DNA from: a bacterium
GTDB lineage: Bacteria; Actinomycetota; Acidimicrobiia; Acidimicrobiales; Bin134
Assembly: GCA_028819295.1 (NCBI GenBank)
Contig: JAPPMA010000032.1
Location: 1-64,000 of the forward strand
Reading direction: 5' to 3'
Length of the DNA stretch: 64,000 bases
The position numbers and the translations under genes are program-made. Within the stretch, counting starts at the first letter, position 1; each line of letters opens with the position of its first letter. The notes beneath the pieces were generated by a model that did not search any database, was not told the DNA's origin, and worked only from the letters and a program-made list of their open reading frames with translations. This document shows positions 34,046 to 42,026 of this stretch, one piece after another.

Positions 34046-34585
34046 ATGGAAACCACCACCATCTTGTTGCCTACTGGCGAGGTGAACGAGCCCGCTCAGC
34101 CGCTGGCCATTCGCAAGGACTCGCTGGCCGGCGCGACGGTGGGCATCATCGACAATGACATGTGGCGATCGATGGCGATCATGGCCGACGAGCTGTCCCG
34201 CCAGTTGGTGGACCGGGCCGGGGCGGCCGGGGTGGTCGTTAGGGCCAGCGGTCCGATGCACGGCGCCGATCCCGAGCAGTATCAGCAGGAGATGGAGGCA
34301 TTCCACGCCGAAGCCGACGCGGTGATCAGCGGTTTGGGCAATTGAGGCTCATGCACGGCGTGGTGTATCCACGCCAGCAGCACGCTGGAAGCCATGGGAA
34401 CCCCGGCGGTTGGCCTGGTGACCGAGCAGTTCCGGGGCTTGGCCGAGGCCACCGCCCGGGGCCTGCGGGTGGACAATCAGCCATTGATCGTGTTGCCGTC
34501 GGGCTACGACGAGTGGTCTGAGGATGACATCAGGGCCGACATCGCCTCCCGCCTCGACGACATCGTGGACGCTTTGGTGGCATGA
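34046..34585 (+). CDS. UGSC family selenoprotein (Sec at in-frame TGA)
   Basis: The frame from ATG 34046 meets TGA at 34343-34345 and then continues open in the same frame to 34585, giving 179 residues. The context is GLGN-U-GSC-TAW, the motif that names the UGSC (seleno)protein family, and homology-like sequence continues through the TGA (MGTPAVGLVTEQFRGLAE). A hairpin fitting the bacterial SECIS rule starts downstream of the TGA. The Sec100/Cys103 pair (UxxC) would be a redox centre like those in thiol oxidoreductases. Ordinary gene callers would split this gene in two. Sec machinery genes (selA, selB, selC, selD) are not in the window. Confidence 0.88.
34352..34379 (+). promoter_or_regulatory. 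Bacterial SECIS-like element
   Basis: GGCGTGG (34357-34363) pairs perfectly with CCACGCC (34369-34375) around the loop TGTAT. TGC (34352-34354) and GCA (34377-34379) extend the stem below a small internal loop. The apical loop begins 18 bases after the TGA and has G at its second position. Both features fit the published bacterial SECIS pattern (loop 16-37 bases after UGA, G in the first two loop positions). SelB would bind it to deliver Sec-tRNA. Confidence 0.8.
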
Positions 34586-34625
34586 CCCCGCGGGTGGCCA
34601 TTGCGGGCAGCCGGACAAGGATGAG

Positions 34626-35681
34626 ATGACTCAGCGGGTTGACGTCGACGGCGGAGTCGACGAGGTAGAGGCCTATCTGCGAGAGCGGGGCATGACCGAC
34701 GGCTTGCCGATCGTGCCCCCCACCCCCGAGCGGGTGGCCGCCGCGGTGGCCGCCTCCGGGCTGTCGGCCGACCAGGTGGTGAGCGATGTCCCCCCGCTGA
34801 ATGCCCCGGCCACCGTGGAGAAGATCGCAGTCAATGCGGTGATGGCCGGGTGCTCACCCGACGTGATGCCGGTGCTCATCGCCGCCATCGACGCCTTCTG
34901 CGATCCCCAGATGAACGCCCACGGCGTTCAGACCACCACCAACCCGGTGGGGCCGATGCTGGTGGTGAACGGCCCGATCCGCAACCGGCTGGGCTTCAAC
35001 TACGGGGCGGGGTGCTTCGGGCCGGGATCGCACGCCAACGCCACTGTGGGGCGGGCTCTTCGACTGGCCCTGGTGAACATCGGCGGGGCCATCCCCGGAG
35101 ATGTGGACAAGGCGCCGCTGGGCTGGCCGGGCAAGGCCACCTCGCTGTGCGTGGCCGAGAACGAGGAGGCCTCCCCGTGGCCGCCCTACCACACCGAGGC
35201 CGGGTTCGACGCCGACGATGATGTGGTGACGGTGCTGGCCGTGAACGGGATGTGGCCCATCACCGACATGCACCACGAGGCCGACCAGGTGCTGCACCAC
35301 GTGGCTCGGGGGCTGGCCATCAGCGGGCCGTGCGGGGGCCACGACGCCCCCAACCCCTTTCCGACCGTGCTGGTGATGAGCCCGGTGATCGCCGAGATGG
35401 TGGCCGGCGTGCTGCCCACCAAGCAGGAACTGCGGGAGCATCTCTTCGCCGAAGCCCGGGTGCCGCTCGACTTTTACCCCCCGTACCGGCACCAGCCCAC
35501 CCGAGACGTGCTCGAAGGGCTCGGCGTGGCCATTGAGAACGACCGGGTGCCCATCGTGCTCTCCCCCGACCACTTCGTGATCCTGGTGGCCGGGGGCGCG
35601 GGCGGGCTTCAGTCGGCAGGGCTGTCGTGCATGCTGGGCATGCCCGCGAGCCGGGCTGTCGCGACCGGCTCGGCGGCTTAG
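34626..35681 (+). CDS. Partner protein of the UGSC selenoprotein, function unknown
   Basis: The 351-residue protein starts at ATG 34626 after AAGGATG, 40 bp downstream of the selenoprotein. Notable segments are GMTDGLPIVPPTPERVAAAV, MAGCSPDVMPVLIAAIDA, NYGAGCFGPGSHANATVGRA and CVAENEEASPWPPYHTEAGF. Six cysteines are in conserved-looking contexts (AGC, AGCFGPG, LCVAENEE, GPCGGH, LSCMLG). I recall similar proteins beside UGSC genes, but they have no assigned reaction. A joint role with the selenoprotein in thiol or selenol redox chemistry, or in carbon-halogen or carbon-sulfur chemistry, is speculation. Confidence 0.7.
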   Translation: MTQRVDVDGGVDEVEAYLRERGMTDGLPIVPPTPERVAAAVAASGLSADQVVSDVPPLNAPATVEKIAVNAVMAGCSPDVMPVLIAAIDAFCDPQMNAHGVQTTTNPVGPMLVVNGPIRNRLGFNYGAGCFGPGSHANATVGRALRLALVNIGGAIPGDVDKAPLGWPGKATSLCVAENEEASPWPPYHTEAGFDADDDVVTVLAVNGMWPITDMHHEADQVLHHVARGLAISGPCGGHDAPNPFPTVLVMSPVIAEMVAGVLPTKQELREHLFAEARVPLDFYPPYRHQPTRDVLEGLGVAIENDRVPIVLSPDHFVILVAGGAGGLQSAGLSCMLGMPASRAVATGSAA

Positions 35682-35691
35682 CTGAAAGGAG

Positions 35692-35964
35692 CTAGTGGGC
35701 CTCGAGGCCGAGTTGCTCGAATATCTCGGCCCGGCGCTCCTCGTAGGTCTCCTCGTCCATTCCCCCAGACTGGTACTTCTCGCTCAGCAGGCGGAAATCC
35801 TCGTAAAGCTCGGCTTCTGACTTTCCGTTTGAGGAAGGCACCTCTACTTCTTCCTCGAAGGGAACCTCAAGCTTGCCGTGACGGCGGGCCTGCTTGGCCG
35901 CAGCCCGCTCGCGCTTGTTCTTCTCCCGCTGTCGCTTCTGAAAGCTCTCTGATCCTCGACCCAT
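35692..35964 (-). CDS. Small SHOCT-like hypothetical protein
   Basis: The 90-residue protein has a very basic N-terminus (SFQKRQREKNKRERAAAKQA), an acidic middle, and a C-terminus LLSEKYQSGGMDEETYEERR resembling the SHOCT motif (short C-terminal helix pair with a Gly turn). It resembles small conserved proteins that may bind nucleic acid, but the role is unknown. It converges on the UGSC-partner gene. Confidence 0.6.
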   Translation of the reverse strand: MGRGSESFQKRQREKNKRERAAAKQARRHGKLEVPFEEEVEVPSSNGKSEAELYEDFRLLSEKYQSGGMDEETYEERRAEIFEQLGLEAH

Positions 35965-36129
35965 GGCAATTCCTAGTCAAATGTTGTGTGCGCAGAAATG
36001 CCATTGTACGCCCTCCCCAGAGCCTCTTGGCACATTGCCAACCGGTGGCTGCAAGCGGTTGAGCGCTTAGCCGACCGCAGGCGCAGGGGGCCGGGCACCA
36101 CTGCGTTGACACCTTTAAAGAGGGAGCAC

Positions 36130-36415
36130 CCCAGGTCGCCTCTTGACCAACTCGCTTCTTGATTCCCGAAACTACGCTTTCCCACTTCTCATTTAGGGGT
36201 GCTGCACCGCGCTCTTGAGCGAAGATCAAGACATCCTCAACAAGCACTCGACCTGAGGGGATGTGCATTCCGCCCTTGTCCCGGCCAGTGCCCGAAAGAC
36301 GGGGATGGATATGCGGATACCAGACTTTCGAACCGTCATCCGGGTGCCAATGGAACTCAACAGCCAATTCTCCGTAACCCTGAAAGACGGCCGGGGCCAG
36401 TTCTCCGGTGTTCAC
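36130..36415 (-). pseudogene. Remnant of a small unknown protein
   Basis: A GTG-started frame at 36415 reads GELAVEFHWHPDDGSKVWYP, then HIPSGRVLVEDVLIFAQERG and NEKWESVVSGIKKR, like the HIP-[ST]GR-[VI] proteins found near toxin-antitoxin genes. Coding character fades after about residue 90, and the frame drifts on without similarity. Downstream and upstream (35965-36130 and 36416-36554) I see no intact gene. A plus-strand fragment at about 36440-36535 (DTDDARLVVLDPTSLPENAA) resembles a piece of a DUF499-type ATPase. The region looks like gene debris. Confidence 0.4.
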
Positions 36416-36554
36416 AATTGCCCCCGCTCACCCGCCGATGTGCCCGACACCGACGATGCCCGCCTCGTCGTGCTGGACCCGACCTCGCTCCCCGAAAACG
36501 CCGCCACCCCTGAAATTCTACGACAGCGCATTTGAAATCTAGGTCAGGCACCGC

Positions 36555-37505
36555 TCAGTCCGAGTAGTTGACTCCCGGCAGCACGCACAGCATTTCGAAC
36601 AGCAGGTTGGCGGCGCCAACGGCGGTGGCGCCGGTGGGGTCGTAGATGGGGGCTACCTCCACCAGGTCGCAGCCGACCAGGTCGAGGCCCTGGCAGCCTC
36701 GGATGATCTCGAGGGCCTGGGGCGCGGTGAGGCCGGCGATCTCGGGGGTGCCGGTGCCGGGGGCGAACGCCGGGTCGAGGGCGTCGATGTCGAAGCTCAT
36801 GTACACCGGTCCGCCGCCCACCTTCTCGCGCACCTCGGCCATGAGCGGTTCCAGCGAGCGGTTCCAGCACTCCTCCACCTGCACCACCCGGAAGCCCTGC
36901 TCGCGCGACCAGTCGAAGTCGTCGGCGGCATAGCCGGTGCCCCGCACGCCGATCTGGGCCACCCGGTGGGTGTCGAGCAGCCCCTCTTCCACGGCTCGGC
37001 GAAACGGGGTGCCGTGGGCGATGGTCTCGCCGAACATGTGCTCGTTGATGTCGGTGTGGGCATCCACGTGGACAACCCCCAGCGGCCCGTGCTTGCGCCG
37101 CATGGCCCGCATGATGGGCAGGGCGATGGTGTGGTCGCCCCCCATCGTCACCGCGATCACGTCGTGGCCGAGGAGCTCGTCGTAGAAGGCCTCGATGCGG
37201 GCCACCGCGTCGGCCAGGTTGTAGGGGTTGGTGGCCACGTCGCCGATGTCGTCGATGCGAAGGCTGTCGAACGGCGCCGCTCTCGTGGCCATGTTGTAGG
37301 GACGGATCAGCACCGACTCGTTGCGGATGCCCCTCGGGCCGAAGCGGGCCCCCGGCCGGTTGGACGTGCCGATGTCGATCGGCACGCCCACGACGGCGAC
37401 GTCGAGATCGGCCGCCGCCGACCGGCCGGGAAGCCGCATGAAGGTGGCGATGCCCGCGAAGCGGGGCATCTGATTGCCCCCGAGGGGTTGAGGCATGTCT
37501 GCCAC
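36555..37505 (-). CDS. Guanidinobutyrase / agmatinase-family ureohydrolase
   Basis: The 316-residue binuclear manganese enzyme has the metal-ligand motifs GGDHT (122-126), DAHTD (148-152) and SFDIDALDP (237-245). The start PQPLGGNQMPRFAGIATFMR, the IRPYNMATRAAPFDSL segment and the C-terminal CDLVEVAPIYDPTG...LLFEMLCVLPG match Pseudomonas guanidinobutyrase GbuA closely, as remembered. It should hydrolyse 4-guanidinobutyrate to GABA and urea. It is the last gene of the polyamine operon, 34 bp after potD, which fits a catabolic role. Confidence 0.85.
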   Translation of the reverse strand: MADMPQPLGGNQMPRFAGIATFMRLPGRSAAADLDVAVVGVPIDIGTSNRPGARFGPRGIRNESVLIRPYNMATRAAPFDSLRIDDIGDVATNPYNLADAVARIEAFYDELLGHDVIAVTMGGDHTIALPIMRAMRRKHGPLGVVHVDAHTDINEHMFGETIAHGTPFRRAVEEGLLDTHRVAQIGVRGTGYAADDFDWSREQGFRVVQVEECWNRSLEPLMAEVREKVGGGPVYMSFDIDALDPAFAPGTGTPEIAGLTAPQALEIIRGCQGLDLVGCDLVEVAPIYDPTGATAVGAANLLFEMLCVLPGVNYSD

Positions 37506-37539
37506 CTCAGTTCCTCCGTTCCCCAGCGGACCGGAGCGC

Positions 37540-38643
37540 TTACCCCTTGGCCTCGATGAAGGCGTCGGAGAACTTCACCTCGAAGTCGCCGGTGTCCTGG
37601 ATCTCCTCCAAGATCTCCACCGGGGCCACGCCAGGCGTGCTGAGGAAGTCTTGGAGGTCTTCATCGAGCCCGCCGAATGCGGCCGCGTTCGGGGTGGAGT
37701 AGTAGTTCCAGTTCGACAGAGCGGCGCCCTGCTCGGCGGTGAGCAGCCAGTTGATGAACGTGTGGGCCGTACACGGGCTGCCGGCGTCGAAGGGGATCGC
37801 CATGTTGTCGATCCAGCGGGTGCCGCCCTCGTCGGGCACGAAGTACTCGTAGCGCGACGGGTCGTCGGTCTCCAGGAACTGGGTGAACATATCGCCCGAA
37901 TAGCCGTGGGCGATCACCGTCTCGCCGGTGGTGAGGAACTCGTCGGCCGAGTCGGTGTTGAACGCCGCCAGACGGCCTCGGGCGCTGGCCACCAGATCGG
38001 TGGCCTCTTGAAGCTCGCCCTCGTCGGTGGAGTTCAACGAGTAGCCCAGATACTTCAGCGCTGCGCCGATCGTCTCCCTAGGATCGTTGAGCAGCGAGAT
38101 CGAGCCGCTGTGCTCGTCGGCGATGGCCGGATCGAAGATCAAACCCCAAGAACGGGGGAAGTCGGCGCCCAGCGCGGCGGTGTCCACCGCGATGCCGGTG
38201 GTGCCCCACTGGTAGGGAACCGAGTAGTCGCCCGCCGGGTCGTAGATCAGGTTCCGGAAATCGCCGGAGATGTTGGCGATGTTGGGGATGGCGTCCTTGT
38301 TGAGCGGCTGTACGGTCTCGCCGGCGATGAGGATGGCCACCATGTAGTCCGACGGCACGATCAGGTCGTAGCCCGAATTGCCGGCGGCCACAATGGGCTG
38401 CATGGCCTCGTTGGAGTCGTAGACGTCCATGGTGACGCTCACACCGAACTGCTCTGAGAACGAAGTGAGCTGCTCCTCGTCGATGTACTCGGCCCAGTTG
38501 TAGATGTTGAGGTTGCCATCGGTCTCGTTCACCTCGCAGTCGGCGATTGCACCTCCATCGCCGTCATCGTCGCCGCATGCTGCGGCTACCAGCGCAAAGG
38601 CCAGCAGCACTCCGAGCAGCCCGAACAGTCTTTTCTGTTTCAT
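37540..38643 (-). CDS. Spermidine/putrescine-binding lipoprotein PotD
   Basis: The 367-residue protein starts MKQKRLFGLLGVLLAFALVA with lipobox ending AAAC. The binding fold opens NLNIYNWAEYIDEEQL, the classic PotD/PotF signature, and contains PSDYMVAILI and YQWGTTGIAVD. It captures polyamines and delivers them to PotB/PotC. Its ATG overlaps the potC stop by 4 bp. Confidence 0.93.
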   Translation of the reverse strand: MKQKRLFGLLGVLLAFALVAAACGDDDGDGGAIADCEVNETDGNLNIYNWAEYIDEEQLTSFSEQFGVSVTMDVYDSNEAMQPIVAAGNSGYDLIVPSDYMVAILIAGETVQPLNKDAIPNIANISGDFRNLIYDPAGDYSVPYQWGTTGIAVDTAALGADFPRSWGLIFDPAIADEHSGSISLLNDPRETIGAALKYLGYSLNSTDEGELQEATDLVASARGRLAAFNTDSADEFLTTGETVIAHGYSGDMFTQFLETDDPSRYEYFVPDEGGTRWIDNMAIPFDAGSPCTAHTFINWLLTAEQGAALSNWNYYSTPNAAAFGGLDEDLQDFLSTPGVAPVEILEEIQDTGDFEVKFSDAFIEAKG

Positions 38644-39554
38644 TGGTTTATCCCCTCTTTGGGTTGGGTATTGGTATTGGGTTTGGCGGACATTGCTTGC
38701 CGGGCGGCGCGCAGCGACGGGCGCCCGCCCCGGCCGCTGAACTGCTGAAAGGCCAGCGACAAGGCCACCAGGAAGACCGATGCGGCCAGCATGAGCACCG
38801 AGGTGGCGTTTATCAGGGGGGTGACGCCCCGGCGGATGAGGCCGAACACGAACACCGGCAGGGTGGTGGCGCCCGGTCCGGCGGCGAACTGGGTGATGAC
38901 CACATCGTCGAGCGACAGGGTGAGGGCCAAAAGGGCGCCGCCGGCCACGCCGGGCACGATCTGGGGGAAGGTCACATAGCGGAACGTCTTCCACCGGGAT
39001 GCGTAGAGGTCGAGGGCGGCCTCCTCCAGCACCTCGCTCATCCCCGCCAGTCGGGCCCGCACCACCACCGACACGAAGCTGATGTTGAAGGCGATGTGGC
39101 TGATGGCGATGGACCCCAGTCCCTTTTGGACATCCCAGCCGAACACCGAGTCGAGAATTTCGAAGAACTCGGCGAAGAACAGCAGCATCATCACCGCCAT
39201 GGTCACGTCGGGGATGATGATGGGGAGATAGAGCAGGGCGTCGAACACCTTGCGGCCCTTGAACTTGAAGCGCTCCAGGGCCAGGGCCGCCAGCGTGCCC
39301 AGCACCACGGAGATGACGGTGGACAGCAGGGCCACCCGTACCGACACCCACACCGCGCCCTGGAGCTGGCTGTGCTCGACGAAATCCTGGTACCACTCCA
39401 ACGTGAAACCGCCCCACCGGCCCACGTTGCGGTCGTCGCTGAAGGAGAACACGATCAGCACGAAGATGGGGGCGAAGAAGAACAGGTAGACCAGCCAGGA
39501 GTGGGCCGTGAGCGCGATCTTGGTGGTGCCCCGGGGCTGGACGGTGCTGCTCAC
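38640..39554 (-). CDS. Polyamine ABC transporter permease PotC
   Basis: From GTG 39554 the 304-residue protein has six membrane segments and the EAA loop EEAALDLYASRWKTFRYVTFPQI. The GTG overlaps the potB stop (GTGA). The C-terminus extends about 30 basic residues past the last helix, ending NTNTQPKEGINQ. It forms the transport channel with PotB. Confidence 0.92.
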   Translation of the reverse strand: MSSTVQPRGTTKIALTAHSWLVYLFFFAPIFVLIVFSFSDDRNVGRWGGFTLEWYQDFVEHSQLQGAVWVSVRVALLSTVISVVLGTLAALALERFKFKGRKVFDALLYLPIIIPDVTMAVMMLLFFAEFFEILDSVFGWDVQKGLGSIAISHIAFNISFVSVVVRARLAGMSEVLEEAALDLYASRWKTFRYVTFPQIVPGVAGGALLALTLSLDDVVITQFAAGPGATTLPVFVFGLIRRGVTPLINATSVLMLAASVFLVALSLAFQQFSGRGGRPSLRAARQAMSAKPNTNTQPKEGINQ

Positions 39555-40462
39555 AGGTTCCGGCCCCCGGTTCGGAAGTACACCAGGGTGGCCACCAGCA
39601 TCACCGTCATCAGCACGAACGACAGCGACGCCCCTACCGGCCAATTCCTCGCCGTCAGGAACTGGGTGACGATGTAGGAGCCCAGTAGGGTGGTCTTGGC
39701 CCCGCCCAGGATCTCCGGTGTCACATAGGCGCCCAGGCTGGGAACGAACACCAGGATCGACCCGGCGATCACTCCCGGCATCGACAGCGGGAGCAGAACC
39801 CGCCGAAACGTCTGGAATCCCGACGCGTACAGGTCGCGGCTGGCCTCGACCAGGCTGAGGTCGATCCGCTCGATCGACGCGTACAGGGGCAGCACCATGA
39901 ACGGCAGGAATCCGTACACCAGCCCGATCACCACCGCCGAGGTGGTGAACAGCAGCTCCCGCTCTCCCAGGCCGAGGGCCTCGGAGATGTTGGTGAAGAG
40001 CCCGTCGTTGCCCAGCAGCACCCGCCACGCGTAGTTGCGGACCAGGAAGTTGGTCCAGAACGGGATCATCACGAACACCAGCATGAGGTTGCGGACCAGG
40101 GGGGTGCGGGTGGCTATGAAGTAGGCGAACGGATAGGCCACCACCAAGCAGATCAGCGTGGTGAGGACGGCCAGCCACAGCGACCGGAACAGGATGTCGC
40201 GCACGATGGGCTCGCCCAGCTTGCGGTAGGCGTCGAGGTTCCAGCCCGAGAGGTCGGTGCCGCCGAAGCGGTTCCGAGTGGCGAAAGAATAGATCATCAC
40301 GATCCCCAGCGGGACGGCGAAGAACAGCACCAGGTAGGCGTAGGCCGGGAGCGACAGCAGGAACCCCCGCCGGGAGGCAGCCCGCTCGGCCGCCTTCTCG
40401 AACTCGGGAGTGGCCACGGCCGCCTCCTCGATCCGTTCGGGCCGGTCGGCCACCACGGTCAT
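39551..40462 (-). CDS. Polyamine ABC transporter permease PotB
   Basis: From ATG 40462 (overlapping the potA stop as ATGA) the protein has 303 residues, six membrane segments, and the coupling loop LVEASRDLYASGFQTFRRVLLPLS. The segment IPFWTNFLVRNYAWRVLL is typical of PotB. The cytoplasmic N-terminus of about 45 residues is charged. Confidence 0.92.
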   Translation of the reverse strand: MTVVADRPERIEEAAVATPEFEKAAERAASRRGFLLSLPAYAYLVLFFAVPLGIVMIYSFATRNRFGGTDLSGWNLDAYRKLGEPIVRDILFRSLWLAVLTTLICLVVAYPFAYFIATRTPLVRNLMLVFVMIPFWTNFLVRNYAWRVLLGNDGLFTNISEALGLGERELLFTTSAVVIGLVYGFLPFMVLPLYASIERIDLSLVEASRDLYASGFQTFRRVLLPLSMPGVIAGSILVFVPSLGAYVTPEILGGAKTTLLGSYIVTQFLTARNWPVGASLSFVLMTVMLVATLVYFRTGGRNL

Positions 40463-41553
40463 GCCCGCACCACCGAGACCGCGTCGAGCGTCCACGACAC
40501 CGCCACCTCTTCGCCTGCGTAGGGGCGGTAGCCGCCGGGCTGGTTCTCGCGGCGGACTTCAAGGCGCACCCAGTCGAGCACCACCGTGTACACCAGCGCG
40601 TTGCCCAGATAGGTCACGCCCTCCAAGCGGCCGACCACCGATTGGTGATCAGCGGGCACTTCGTCGGGCGGGTGCATCCCGGCCCGCTCCGGTCGCAGGC
40701 ACACCGCCACCCTGGTGCCCACGGGAAGATCCGAATGGCCGGGAATGTGGACCCCGTTGGCCAGACACACCGTGTCGTTCGACACCACCGAGGCATCGAG
40801 CAGGTTGGTTTGGCCGATGAAGTTGGCCACGAATCGGTTCACCGGGTGCTCGTAGATCTCCGCCGGAGTGCCCACCTGGAGAAGCTCGCCCTCGTTCATC
40901 ACCCCGATCCGGTCGGCCATGGTGAGGGCTTCTTCTTGGTCGTGGGTGACGAACACGAAGGTGATGCCCACCTCGCGCTGAAGGGCCTTCAGCTCGCCCT
41001 GCATCTCTTGGCGCAGCTTGAGGTCGAGGGCGCCCAGCGGCTCGTCGAGCAGCAGCACCTTGGGCCGGTTGACCAGCGCACGGGCCAGCGCCACCCGCTG
41101 GCGCTGGCCCCCCGAAAGCTGTTGAGAGCGGCGCTGCTCCAAGCCCTCGAGTCGAACCAGGCTGATGGCCTCCAGCACCCGGCCGGCGATCTCATCCTTG
41201 GAAACTCGCTGCATCTTGAGCCCGAAGGCCACATTGGCCTCCACCGTCATGTGGGGGAACAGGGCGTAGTCCTGGAAAACGGTGTTGACCGGGCGCTTGT
41301 TGGGAGGCAGCGTGCCGGCCTCGTTGCCGAAGATCTTGAGGCTGCCCTCGGTGGGGAACTCCAGCCCGGCGATCATGCGCAAGGTGGTGGTCTTGCCGCA
41401 ACCCGACGGCCCCAGCAGGGCGAAGAACTCGCCGTCGGCGATCTCCAGGTCTACGTTGTCCACCGCCACCACCGAACCGAAGCGCTTGGTGATGGCCGAG
41501 AGCTCCACTGCGGCGGTCTGGTCGCTCACCGGATCATCCTCCCCGTCGCCCAT
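40459..41553 (-). CDS. Polyamine ABC transporter ATPase PotA
   Basis: The 364-residue protein has Walker A GPSGCGKTTTLRM, Q-loop VFQDYALFPHMTV, signature LSGGQRQRVALARAL, Walker B LLLDEPLGALD and a C-terminal TOBE domain (GHSDLPVGTRVAVCLRPERA). The start ATG overlaps the stop of the AsnC gene by one base (TGATG). A GTG eight codons in is an alternative start. It energises PotBC. Confidence 0.93.
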   Translation of the reverse strand: MGDGEDDPVSDQTAAVELSAITKRFGSVVAVDNVDLEIADGEFFALLGPSGCGKTTTLRMIAGLEFPTEGSLKIFGNEAGTLPPNKRPVNTVFQDYALFPHMTVEANVAFGLKMQRVSKDEIAGRVLEAISLVRLEGLEQRRSQQLSGGQRQRVALARALVNRPKVLLLDEPLGALDLKLRQEMQGELKALQREVGITFVFVTHDQEEALTMADRIGVMNEGELLQVGTPAEIYEHPVNRFVANFIGQTNLLDASVVSNDTVCLANGVHIPGHSDLPVGTRVAVCLRPERAGMHPPDEVPADHQSVVGRLEGVTYLGNALVYTVVLDWVRLEVRRENQPGGYRPYAGEEVAVSWTLDAVSVVRA

Positions 41554-42011
41554 CAGCCTGTGCCCCAGCTATAGGTCTGCTTGACGAGGCGCAGGTAGTT
41601 CAGCGTCTCCAAGGCAACCACTCCGGGGATGGCCCGGATGCGGCCGTTGACCACCGACATGAAAGCGTCGCTGTCGGGGCACACGATCTCGGCGATGATG
41701 TCGAACCGCCCGGCCACGATGATCACGTACTCGGCCTCATCGATCTCGCCGATGGCGTCGGCCACGCTCCGGGCGTCTTCCGACACGGTGACCCCCACCA
41801 GGGCCTGGTAGCCCAAGCCCAGCGCCACCGGATCGGTCACCGCCACCACCTGGATGACCCCCCGCTCGATCAGCCGGTTGACCCGCTGGCGGGTGGCCGC
41901 CTGCGACAGCCCGACCAGCGGCGCGATCTGGGCGTGGGGCAGCCGGCCGTCCACTTGCAGCTCGCGGATGATGGCCTTGTCGGTCTCATCGAGGTCGAAC
42001 ACCGCGGTCAT
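41553..42011 (-). CDS. Lrp/AsnC family transcriptional regulator
   Basis: The 152-residue protein has a winged helix (LDETDKAIIRELQVDGRLPHAQIAPLVGLSQAATRQRVNRLIERGVI) and an RAM/AsnC effector domain (ALGLGYQALVGVTV...GRFDIIAEIVC). It lies inside the polyamine operon between the aminotransferase and potA. It is the likely sensor of an amine or amino acid and may act at the inverted repeat between the aminotransferase and aldehyde dehydrogenase genes. Confidence 0.9.
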   Translation of the reverse strand: MTAVFDLDETDKAIIRELQVDGRLPHAQIAPLVGLSQAATRQRVNRLIERGVIQVVAVTDPVALGLGYQALVGVTVSEDARSVADAIGEIDEAEYVIIVAGRFDIIAEIVCPDSDAFMSVVNGRIRAIPGVVALETLNYLRLVKQTYSWGTG

Positions 42012-42026
42012 CGGTCCACCTGCCTC

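Noticed and set aside
34394-34585. Separate 63-codon gene after the TGA at 34343
   Set aside because: It is in the same frame as the upstream 99-codon frame, begins in the middle of the UGSC family sequence and has no ribosome site.
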